Both the position numbers and the translations under genes were made by a program. Positions 23,133 to 32,425 of a stretch of 64,000 nt of DNA are shown here, one piece after another. Source of the stretch: Pyricularia pennisetigena (lineage: Eukaryota; Ascomycota; Sordariomycetes; Magnaporthales; Pyriculariaceae); the NCBI RefSeq assembly GCF_004337985.1, contig NC_043744.1:436730-500729 (forward strand), read 5' to 3'. The notes under the pieces were generated by a model, which worked only from the letters and a program-made list of their open reading frames with translations, was not told the DNA's origin and ran no database searches. Numbering within the stretch: the first letter of the stretch is position 1; every line of letters starts with the position of its first letter.

Positions 23133-24214
23133 AAAAAATTATTATTGCTGTTCGCGGTAAAAGCTAAATATAAATATGGATATTGCTAATAACGTACTCG
23201 GGTAACGGCGACAAGCTGTTGGGTTTACCGTTTAATAGCTTTATAAAATAAACATATTCCAAACCCGGATAATGTGTTTATAATACGTCGTGGAATTCCA
23301 TTATTTATAAAGTATAATGCGAATGCGCGTAACAAATAATTGTTTTTTTGGGGGGAATATCCGTGGGTTAAAATCGCCAATATTAATATAACGCGTTAAT
23401 CCTTTAACGTTGGGGGGTTTATGGTTTTTAAAAAGGTATTTGGTTCCAGGTGTACCACGTTCGAAATTTGTAACGATGGATAAAACGGGCGGTGGCCCCG
23501 GGAATGCAATAATAATAAAAATATAAATTTATATAATATTGGCGTTTTGGACGGGATTTCCTGGGTGGACGTGTCGAATACCTGTTTAAACTAATCCATA
23601 TCGTTCACGTTTTTGGCGGAACAATCTTTTATTCCCGAAAATTGGAAATTTGTGGGTTCGAACCGGTTAAAAAGGCGTAAATATTATATTAATTGCTGCA
23701 ATTCCCTGCGCAAAAGGTTGGCTTTAATGGGCGCAGGAAATTTATTATTAAAACGGTATTCGACCCCATTAGCGCGTAAACGTTTTCGGACTTAAGGGTT
23801 TCGTAATGCTTTTTTAAAAGAAAATATTCGCGATGGGGCAGGTCGGGTAATTTCGTGAAAATTTGCCGCTATTACCCAAACGTGGATAAATTGCGTAAAA
23901 TTGGTGCGTCGGTAACGGTTGCGCCAAAATTTGGTAATATCGCGAATAAATTTGGTTTCGGGGTTTATTTCCGCTTCGGATTCGGATTCCTTCGGTAATT
24001 GCTTTTAATCGACTAAAAAGGGCTTAAATTCCCATTTATTTTCGAATATACGATTGGGCGATGGTAATTGGGATAACGATAAAAACGAAAATAATTGCGA
24101 TATCGATGGAGGTAATAAGGTTAAGTCGGACGTAGGGTATTGGGTTGCAGGTTACGCGGATGGGAATATTTTTTCGGGTATATTTATTGGTATTATTGGA
24201 AATGTATTTTCCAT
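21303..24214 (-). pseudogene. DUF6589-like protein, RIP-degraded, candidate element core protein
   Basis: On the minus strand a coherent frame with stops runs from an ATG at 24214 (MENTFPIIPINIPEK, Ser/Pro/Gln-rich N-terminus) to about 21303. The centre contains DYFSVLLLVYRD, a TAA stop, then KTT; this fits a conserved GDQKTT-type motif in DUF6589 proteins if GGG became AGG and CAA became TAA. Then come ILPVPAFFHIEF-like and, at 21903-22196, NAFHQGNYGVLE with KNYGPKMLYLTWLL, and further on a STHDLRKTF stretch (about 21770). This order matches DUF6589 proteins as I know them, which are abundant in fungal genomes. DUF6589 has no established biochemical role; a transposase-related function is my inference. 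The opposite orientation to the helicase genes is notable. Confidence 0.75.
23083..23130. repeat. (AT)n microsatellite inside the element
   Basis: About 20 TA units within the DUF6589-like remains; probably secondary expansion in AT-rich RIP sequence. Confidence 0.85.
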
Positions 24215-24366
24215 TATTGGATTCGGGTTTTATTTGGTTTAATAGTGTATCGAATAAAGGTTAATATGCGTAAATATATGGTATAATAGTAAAAATTTTT
24301 TATTTTTTTGTGTGTCGGGGGGAATGGTGGTTGGCGATATCGTAGCATTGGGTGTTTTGTTGGTGG

Positions 24367-24401
24367 TACCGCCATAAACGGCGAAATGCGACAAGTTGTC
24401 C
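24367..24401 (-). repeat. right subterminal inverted repeat
   Basis: Reverse-complement partner of 10821-10855 (31 of 35). The neighbouring 24402-24480 also aligns weakly with 10775-10820, sharing ATGTACCT and an AAAAAA-CGC block. This end is visibly less mutated than the interior. Confidence 0.8.
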
Positions 24402-24885
24402 TTAGACTAGAACGAGCGCGATTTTTTCGGCCAATGTAATTGGTCGAAAAGCCATGTGGCTGAAAGGTACATGGAGCGCTCGGTCCCCACTGCGAAGCAG
24501 GGGGGTCTAGTCTGAGCACTGAGACTAGATAATTCAATCAATTCAAAATACTAGCATACCAAGAAGCTATCAGTATATAGTTTAAAACTCTCTCTTTTTT
24601 TGCATACTAATATTATCAGATTTTATTGTTTATTAGAGTTGTAAATACGAATATAAACGAGCAAAAGTTGAAAAAATACCGTTACAGTGGGTTACAGGGG
24701 ATGTATAGTGGATGCAGGTTTTGGAAATTTTGGCATTTTTATTTCAAAAATTCACCAATTACTCAGTATAGGAGCAATAGCAGTGGAACTTGAATGTGTG
24801 TTTATTTTACTAAATATCTATTCGAATTTAAATTTACGAGTTTGCGCCTCGTATATTGGGAAAGTTATGGCTTTGTGAAAATACA

Positions 24886-24935
24886 GACTTTTGGTGAGAT
24901 TTTGGGATTGTTGCGTTATTTTTGGACAGGTGCTG
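24886..24935 (-). repeat. right terminal inverted repeat
   Basis: Ends with TTTTTGGACAGGTGCTG. Reverse complement pairs with the left terminal repeat at 46 of 50 positions, setting the outer border of the element at 24935. Confidence 0.93.
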
Positions 24936-24943
24936 TAATCGTA
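24936..24943. other. putative 8-bp target-site duplication, right copy
   Basis: TAATCGTA, matching the left flank TAATCCTA except at one position. Confidence 0.6.
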
Positions 24944-25689
24944 AACGTGGATCAATTGGGATCAAGGGTTCGTTCCACTTCCGATCCTTGTCCCAAAACT
25001 CCAACGCATTATTCCAGGGTCAACTGACTGCGCGCATCGCAAAGCAAATGCAAAAAAAAAAGCAGCACGGCACAGCACAGCAAAGGACAAGGACAATCAC
25101 CTCGTCCTCCGGCGACAAAGACACTGACTGCTGTGCGTGCAGCTTTAGTTGTATTTGACTGACTTGCGTAACCTCCCTTACTCGGAAACCCATACCAGCA
25201 AGCAACGTCGTCACCCATTTCGCTTCCCGTTACGGTTGGCCTGGATGGAAGTGTCTGGCGCCTCGTTTTCGTCTAGGTCTAGCTTGACCGCTCCCCCTAC
25301 TTGTTACCCTTCTCCCCGCGGGGTGGAACCTCTATTACTGTTATCTAATTACGGGGCATCGTGGTTTATCATTTAATTCACTGGCTTTCTTTTTGCTGCG
25401 TCTCATGTTTCCTGCCGAGGGACCGCAACTTATCGGACGAAACCTCCCGCTCATCTGAACTTAACCGCGAGCATCGCTAGGTCCCTTGTTTCTTTTTCTT
25501 CTTTTTCTCTGGTTTTCTTTTAAATTTTGTTTAGCCGTGGTCCAGGTACTGCATCTTCAAGTCGAGTCCGCATATTATCCCGACGAATTTGCCTTTATCG
25601 TGCCCTTTGGCCATTGTCATTGGCCCGACCAGGAAACCCAGACGACGAAGGGCCATTACGAATAGACCAGACTGCATATAACAAACATC
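24944..25689. other. intergenic, promoter region of the sulfate-permease gene
   Basis: Base composition returns at once to normal genomic values. No gene seen. Pyrimidine-rich stretches near 25490-25530 and C-rich DNA near 25290-25320 resemble fungal promoter DNA, but no defined site can be called. Confidence 0.55.
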
Positions 25690-28332
25690 ATGTCATCTAA
25701 TGACAACACCGCCTCCGGCGCCAGCGGCCGTTCACAGACTGTCTCCCGCAACAGCACCAACAATGCCAGTGGTCGCAACAACCACGTCCCTGCGAACCCG
25801 AGCGGCCTGAGGAATGTTGTCGATCCTTCCGAAGACGCTACCGCTACCGAAAACCACAGCAGCAGACGTAACGGCACCCAGAACGGCACCGATAACAATG
25901 GAGACGCCGGTCCCAGCGACTCAAGATCCCCTACTCGACATGCCGCTTCCGAAACAACAAGCCTCCTACGGGGTGTCCACGACGACCACCAACCTCATGA
26001 AGGGCAATGCAACCACGGCACTTTTTCCCCCCGACCCTCGAGTCCCACGAGCATCCTCTCGTCCGAACCCTCTTTCGCGACGTCGGAATCTTCAACCTCC
26101 CGCATGATCGAGAACTTTCTCGGTACCATCACCGGCAACTCAAACGATCCGGACTGGCGGCGGAAGTTGGCACGGAAAATCAGGAGCAAGAAGATGCACA
26201 CGTCTCAGGAGCTGGCCCGAGAGCACGGTATCCGCGACTCGCCGCTCATGTACCTCTCCTACTACATACCCTGCATCACCTGGATGAGTCAGTACAAGCG
26301 TTCGTATCTCAAGGGCGACTTGATTGCTGCCGTTACCATTGCCGGGATGTACCTGCCGATGGCCCTGTCCCTGGCCGACAACCTTGCCCACGTTCCGCCC
26401 ATCAACGGCCTGTATGGCTTCGTCTTCCAGCCCTTCGTGTACGCTCTCCTTGGCAGCTCTCCGCAGATGATGGTTGGTCCCGAGGCCGCAGGGTCACTGC
26501 TGGTGGGAAGCGTTGTCAAGTCAACACTCGACCGCACGTCCGGGACTCCGAGCTCCATGCGGGGAGGTGCCGAGGACGACGCCGAGCTGCAGGCCAAGGT
26601 CTGCGGCATAGTAGGCGGGATCGCCGCGGCTACCGTCTTTATTGCTGGTTTGACGCGCCTCGGATTTCTCGACAGTGTACTCTCGCGGCCGTTCCTCCGG
26701 GGTTTCATCTCGGCCATCGGTGTCGTTATTGGCGTCGATCAACTGATCCCCGAACTTGGTCTGAACAAGGTCGCGGCTGCCACCCCTGCCGTCTCCCACG
26801 GCAGCAGCATGGATAAGCTGCGGTTCATGTTTGACAATCTCGACCAGGTTCACAAGATGACGGCTCTTGTAGCTGGCGTGAGCTTTGCTGTCATTATGGT
26901 TGCGAGGTAAGTCGACATGGTTGTCTCAGTCTTTTCTTCCTTTTGGCGCTTCCAGGACTTTGTTTCGGCAATGGCATTGACCGACTAACTGTACCATATC
27001 ACACAAAAAGGGAAACGAAACGCCGTCTCCAGCCCCGTTATCCTGGCGTCGCATACATCCCGGATCGGTTCATTGTTGTTGTCTTGTCGGCATGGCTTGC
27101 ATACTATTTCGAATGGGAGAAGCATGGCGTCCAAATCTTGGGTACTGTCAAGGCAGCTTCGGGTCGGCCGTTTACATTTCGCTGGCCTTTCCAGCCCTCT
27201 CACGTGGTACAGATTCGCGACGCCATGGGCACCTCGTTCCTCCTTGCTATGCTGGGCTTCTTCGAGTCGTCCGTAGCGGCCAAGAGTCTTGGTGACCAGA
27301 CAATATTCCCAGACATTCAGCTGAGTCCGAACAGGGAGCTCATCGCACTCGGCGCTGCCAACCTCCTAGGTTCTTGCTTCATGAGCCTGCCGGCCTTTGG
27401 AGGGTATGGCAGGAGCAAGGTAAATCGTCAGACTGGTGGCAAGACGCCCATGAGCTCTCTTTTTGTCAGCTTCATCGCCTTGATGGTTATCCTCTTTGGC
27501 TTGAAACTGTTCTACTACTTGCCCGTAAGTTTTCATGTTTGTTTGTCTCATGGTCCTCTCCCTGCTGGCTTCCCCTATCCAGACAAGGGTGCGTTATTGG
27601 TCACTAACAAAGGCGCAGAAACCGGTACTGTCATCTCTGATCAGCGTGGTCGCCTGGTCCCTCATCGAAGAATGCCCCCACGACATTTACTTCTTTCTCC
27701 GCATCCGTGCGTGGCAAGAGTTGTCACTCATGTTCCTCATCGTGCTGACGACAATCTTTTTCTCTCTCAACATGGGCATTGCCATTGGAATCGGCATCTC
27801 TCTGCTTCTTGTGATCCGGAACTCGACGATGCCGCGCATCCAGATTCTCGGCCGCATCCCCGGAACGAACCGGTTCGAGAATGCAGAGGCCCACCCGGAA
27901 AGACTTGAATTTGTCGAGGGTTGCCTGATCGTCAAGATCCCGGAGCCACTGACATTTGCCAACACTGGCCAGCTCAAAAACAGACTGCGACGGCTGGAAC
28001 TGTACGGCACCAACAAAGCGCACCCGGCGCTGCCCCGACTGCGATCCCAGGTCGAGAACAAGAACATCATATTCGATGTCCACGGCGTCACCAGCATGGA
28101 CGGATCGGGCACGCAGGTACTCGAGGAGATTGTTAGGAGCTACCGGGACCGCGGCGTCAGGGTCTTCTTCAGTCGGTTGCCGTCAAGGGACAGCAGCCAT
28201 GTATGGAAGCTCATGGAAAACAGCGGCATAGTGGAAATGGTGGGCGGGGTCGATCACTTTGTCGACGACGTGCACGAGGCGCTGCGGTTGACCGAGGGTC
28301 CCAGTTCTGGGGATCTTGCGGCTGCTTCTTGA
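25690..28332 (+). CDS. SulP/SLC26-family anion (sulfate) transporter with STAS domain
   Basis: Three exons: 25690-26906, 27011-27524 and 27619-28332, joined at GTAAGT donors and AG acceptors with the frame preserved, giving 814 residues. A hydrophilic Ser/Asn-rich N-terminus of about 175 residues precedes the membrane domain. The SulP signature is visible as PLMYLSYYIPCITWM, then DLIAAVTIAGMYLPMALSLA (the family's transmembrane entry motif, about residues 213-232), and later helices around GFISAIGVVIGVDQLIPELG. The cytoplasmic C-terminus (about 675-800) is a STAS domain with FDVHGVTSMDGSGTQVLEE, matching the conserved D-x-SG loop region. The length and long N-terminus resemble the vacuolar or uncharacterised YPR003C-like fungal members more than the plasma-membrane Sul1/Sul2 type, an inference. 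The substrate is probably sulfate or another oxyanion. No decay is seen 750 bases from the RIP block. Confidence 0.9.
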
Positions 28333-28815
28333 AGAAGCGTCGACTGAGTTCCTGGATTTTGTTTCAGGATTAAGCCGCACAACAAAAGAAGAAAACTCAA
28401 GAACAGAAACTAATGAATTTTTACTGGATTTGGGAAATTGAGCGAGTCAAAAATTAGCATAGACTAGAAATGCGGTCGGAGATACCCTGGAGGCTGTCAG
28501 CTCTAGTGTTTGGATAGTTAAAGCCAGCATTGTGATTTTGTTTTAGGATTAGCGTTTGCTTGTATCATGTAGACGATGGGTTACAAGACTAAAGCAACGG
28601 CGGCTCAGTAACAACAGCGACAAGAACATTTCGAGGTATAGCAGTTTTTATTTATGCACAAGCACGAAATGAGAAAGAACTTGAAGGGTTGGTGATTACA
28701 ATTATCATTTTTCACAAGCTGGACTAGCTACCAAGATATGGCCAAGTGCGGCAAGGAAGAGAGGCTGGGTCCAGTTTGCAACAGAGCGCCTCCCTCTCCA
28801 CAGCAGGGAGAAGGA
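28333..28815. other. intergenic between convergent genes
   Basis: The 3' ends of the transporter and the lipase face each other here. No coding potential; it should hold both polyadenylation regions. Confidence 0.6.
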
Positions 28816-29895
28816 TCAGTAGCAGGCGCTCATTTTTCCAAAGTACTCGCCGTGGGCGGTGGCGCTGATGGTGGTGCCCTTTGAGCTCCTGCAGCCGCTG
28901 GGGTTGACGCCCTCGCAGACGACGACCTCGCTGAGCGGGTAGTTGAAGTCGCTCGCGTCCTTCCTGCGCAGCCAGTACTCGGGGCTGACGTGGGCAAAGT
29001 CGGCCCAGGCGGGCGGCAGGGCGGCGACGATGTCGTCGTAGTGGGTGACGCGGTAGTTGCGGCCCCGGTTCTGGTTCGTGACAAAGGTGGCAAAGGCCTC
29101 GTTGCCGACGCGCGGGCTGCCAAACGTGTAGAGGTGTATGTCGACGTTGAGCCGGTTCCGGAGCCGCGCCGCCGCCACGGTCGCCACGCCCGCCCCCATC
29201 GAGTGGCCGGTCGCCACGAGCTGGTACGACGGCCACTGCGCGCGCGCCGACGCCAGCGCCGTCATCAGCTGGCTCTCGACGATCGAGTAGGTGCTCTTGA
29301 TGCCGTAGTGGACCTTGCAGCCCGCGCAGATCTCGGAGGCTTCCGCGCCCGTGAAGTCGAGGCTGTTTTTCGAAGCGTCAGCTATTGTGTGGATAAAAAA
29401 AAGATTGAGGGTTAAAGAGGGAGGGAGGGTGGTGCTTACTCGACAAAATACGACTGCCACGACTTGGAGCCCATGAAGGACATGATGATGCCGGCTCTGC
29501 TGTGGTCAATGAAGACAGCGCCGTCGGCCTTGACGCCGATGTCGGTGCTAGTGAACCCCCCATCTGTTAGAGTTGTTTTTCTTGTTGAACAAGTTTATGG
29601 AGCGAGAGAGAAAAAGGCATCAAAACACATACTAAAGATGGGCATAGTTGACCACGTTACCGGCCCCAATGTCCGGACAGGCGTTGTTGCTGCAGGTGAC
29701 CTTTTGCCCGACCAGGCTGTCCTTGGCGTTGCAGTAGGCGGCCGACGCGAGCTGGCGCACGTACATGAAGCCGTTGAGCTCCTGCTGCGTCACCCCCACG
29801 GCGCGGCTCGACAGCTCGGCGGCGACCTCGGGCTTGGGAGCCGCGGCCGCGAGGAGCGGGAGCGCGAGGATGGAGGACACGAACGAGGCCTTCAT
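28816..29895 (-). CDS. secreted class 3 lipase (alpha/beta hydrolase)
   Basis: Three exons on the minus strand: 29895-29633, 29547-29440 and 29362-28816, giving 305 residues. The N-terminus MKASFVSSILALPLLAAAAP is a clear signal peptide. The catalytic serine lies in GHSMGAG (Ser178), the aspartate in THYDDIVAALPP (Asp234) and the histidine in ATAHGEYFG (His294), matching the triad order of Rhizomucor/Thermomyces-type lipases. YTFGSPRVGN between them is the usual family motif. For both introns the nearest upstream AG would put a stop in frame; the downstream AG at 29548-29549 and 29363-29364 restores family-like sequence (HLYTDIGVK and YFVDLDFTG), so I chose those. The enzyme probably hydrolyses triacylglycerol or a related ester outside the cell. 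Confidence 0.88.
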
Positions 29896-30541
29896 TGTTT
29901 CCGTTTTTTTTTTTTTTTTTTTTAGGGGTTCCTTCCACGTGTGAGAGAGAGAGACGATAGGAGGGTATTACCAAGAGAAAAAAAAAACTTAAACTTGAAC
30001 GAATGTATGTCACGGGATATCAACGCCGAGAACGAACGAACGAACGATCGGATCGGTGTCAGCCGAGGAACCAAAGGCGTGGGCAGGCAGGGCGCGCTGG
30101 ATGGAGAGAGGGCACCATGGTAAAGAGAGATGCGGCGTTGGCGAGCCCATTTCAATATAAACAAAGATGGTCCGGTCCGGTACGCGGGGGTTCGCAAAAG
30201 GCCGACAATCGCTCGTGTCAGTTTTCATGAACAACCAAAAGCACATCATCCCCCCAGTCTTGCCGATATAGTAGATTGTCCCCCCCAGTTTCCTATTACT
30301 GGGGTTCCGGAAACGAAAGCCTAATCTCGTTGGCGAACTTCATAGGAGAAAAAAAAACCCCCAATGGGGAAAATGGGGAGGTCAAAGCACATGAGAAACA
30401 AACCGTGGGACTTTGTGCTGCCTTGACCCGGAAATGATCATCCTGAGGATAAGCTGGGATAAGGACGCGGATCATTGTGCACGAACAAACAGGGTGGCAT
30501 TCCAATCCACCGGGGTAAAAGATTAAGTTCGGGCCAACTAT

Positions 30542-30566
30542 TGACTGACTGACTGACTGACTGACT
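30542..30566. repeat. (TGAC)n microsatellite
   Basis: Six TGAC units. Confidence 0.9.
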
Positions 30567-31088
30567 GTTTGGTGTTTTACTCGGTCAAGATTAATTAATT
30601 GGTTTTCTGTTCGGTTTGGTTCGGTAGAAACAGAAAAAAATGCACAACTCTTTTTTTGATTTTTTGATTTTTTCTCTCTCTCGAACGATTTTTGACTGTC
30701 CCTGCATGCAAAGTGGGTTATACCGAGGCTTGGCTCTTGTTGTTCCTTGCAGCATGTGTGCATGCATGCCAGTGCAATCGAAATGAAAAGGCTACCGTAT
30801 GTATAAATGGAACCCTCTCTTTTGACTCTGTGCGCACGACTAGACAAGGTTGTCGACTCAGCCAATTCCTTCGGAACAAAAATCACCTCACTCGGCTCCG
30901 GGCAGGTTTTAGCAGGGCGAGGTGGGTATCGATATCCACGCTCGACGTGGGTGGGGAGGGAGGGAGGATGGTCTCGTCACCTTTCGTTTGAGCCGTACTG
31001 CATACTCTTTGGGTATTAGACTAGTCGTGAATATTAGTCTAAGCCCCAACTATGTCTAGTGCCCGTCGATAGATACGACATCCCAATA

Positions 31089-31119
<31 letters not shown>

Positions 31120-31126
31120 TTCTCTC
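31089..31126. repeat. (CT)n tract
   Basis: CT repeat, slightly interrupted by TTT. Confidence 0.9.
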
Positions 31127-31731
31127 CGTGGCGGTGGGTTCGGTTCGGGTCAAGATCTTCTTCTTGCCGCAAACGCAAAAGGATCGCCCGTGGATCTTAT
31201 TAGCTGGTATCAGGGTAATAAGAACGAACTTTGAGGCAATAAACCGTGCACTACTGTAGTCTAATGGACAATTCTGGGGCGGGATGGCTCACTTTTGCTT
31301 TATCCACTCGCAGCCGGGGGACCTGCTGTTTTGGGTATTGTAGCGAACCGGTCAACCAAACTATCAGCCTCTGGGGGACCCTGTGGAGATTTTGTTTTTC
31401 ACACACCAAAAGTTGAGTCTTGGACCCCTCTGCGACATTTTTTTTTCTTTTTTGCCCGACCCCCACCCTCTACAGTACAGTACTACTTTTCCCCCTGCAG
31501 CAGATTAATGACAGTGACATTAGGAGCCCTCCAACCGCTTGCACAAAGTAGTATTGCACATCCAGGCCCGGATCCTCCCCCCACGTGCATGCATTAGTCG
31601 CAGGAACCCGACATGGTATGCAGCTGACGGCAAATGAATACCGGAAGATGCAAGGTGAGCAATCCTTACCTCCTCTGTCCACTCGTATCAGCCGGTGAGT
31701 GATTGTTGATAGTTCGTTGATCCACGCCACC

Positions 31732-31860
31732 NNNNNNNNNNNNNNNNNNNNNNNNNNNNNNNNNNNNNNNNNNNNNNNNNNNNNNNNNNNNNNNNNNNNN
31801 NNNNNNNNNNNNNNNNNNNNNNNNNNNNNNNNNNNNNNNNNNNNNNNNNNNNNNNNNNNN
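31732..31860. other. assembly gap (129 N)
   Basis: Run of N. Open frames reading across it are artefacts. Confidence 0.99.
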
Positions 31861-32425
31861 CCCCCTTTCTTTTCTACTTGACTTGGTTCGTGAAAAAAAA
31901 AAAGAGGTCAGAGCGTCGGATACGATGATCGAGATGCAGTGGGTTCCGCCGATTCTCCCGAGTCAGTTCCGGACGGTAAATACCTACGGATACATGTCTG
32001 GTCAAGTGAATACCAATGAATCGGTAATCGATCTCAATACACTCTGGACTATGTCACGTTGCCAATGGGTGGTCAAAGATCGGAAGGTTCGGTTATGAAA
32101 TTAGGTAGACAAAGAGAAAGATGATGCGTTGAACATCCATAACCATCCTCCGTCAACAAGAAACGCCGCATATCCCATCAACTTGGTATAGTGCATTCTA
32201 AAACACAATACGTAGATTTGATCAATGTCAATTGTACATGAGCGCGCTCTTTCTCGTACATGAAACAAAAGGAAAAGAAAACAACAACAGAGACTTTTTC
32301 ATGAATGTGGGATTATACAAAGTAAAATGACATGAGGGCGTCAGTAGAAAGAAATGCATGCAGAGAGAGAGAAAGAGAGAGCAACAAAGAAAAAAAAAAA
32401 AAAAGAAAAGAAAAGGGTCAAGAAT

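Larger units (their letters stand above)
10609..24935. mobile_element. RIP-degenerate 14.3-kb TIR DNA transposon carrying two helicases and a DUF6589 gene
   Basis: The borders are defined by inverted repeats at 10609-10658 and 24886-24935, and 8-bp flanks matching at 7 of 8 positions suggest a target duplication. The interior is strongly AT-rich and full of TAA stops. CpG is retained while TpA is in excess, as expected if C was mutated mainly at CpA, the RIP preference. Decayed coding blocks run in order: RecQ-like helicase (+), unrecognised module (+), SNF2-like ATPase (+), DUF6589-like (-). Expert motifs survive in recognisable but mutated form. No intact gene remains, so this copy cannot be autonomous. 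I see no tyrosine-recombinase captain, reverse transcriptase or recognisable DDE transposase, which argues against Starships and retroelements. The family name is left open; the integrity of the unit is well supported by the paired ends. Confidence 0.85.
29896..32425. other. intergenic, simple repeats and an assembly gap
   Basis: No gene supported. Holds a (TGAC)n tract at 30542-30566, a CT-rich tract at 31089-31126 and the N run 31732-31860. The region just above 29895 has T and A runs and is presumably the lipase promoter. Confidence 0.55.

Noticed and set aside
10609..24935. Starship-type giant element
   Set aside because: No DUF3435 tyrosine-recombinase-like frame is visible near either end, and the long terminal inverted repeats are not the Starship pattern.
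10609..24935. Ordinary Tc1/mariner element with TA duplication
   Set aside because: TA borders fit, but the length is far too great and no DDE transposase of that family is seen; the 8-bp flank match is the better reading, though not certain.
30296..30886. 196-codon minus-strand frame
   Set aside because: Includes the translated TGAC microsatellite and no recognisable domain; codon use is unlike neighbouring genes.
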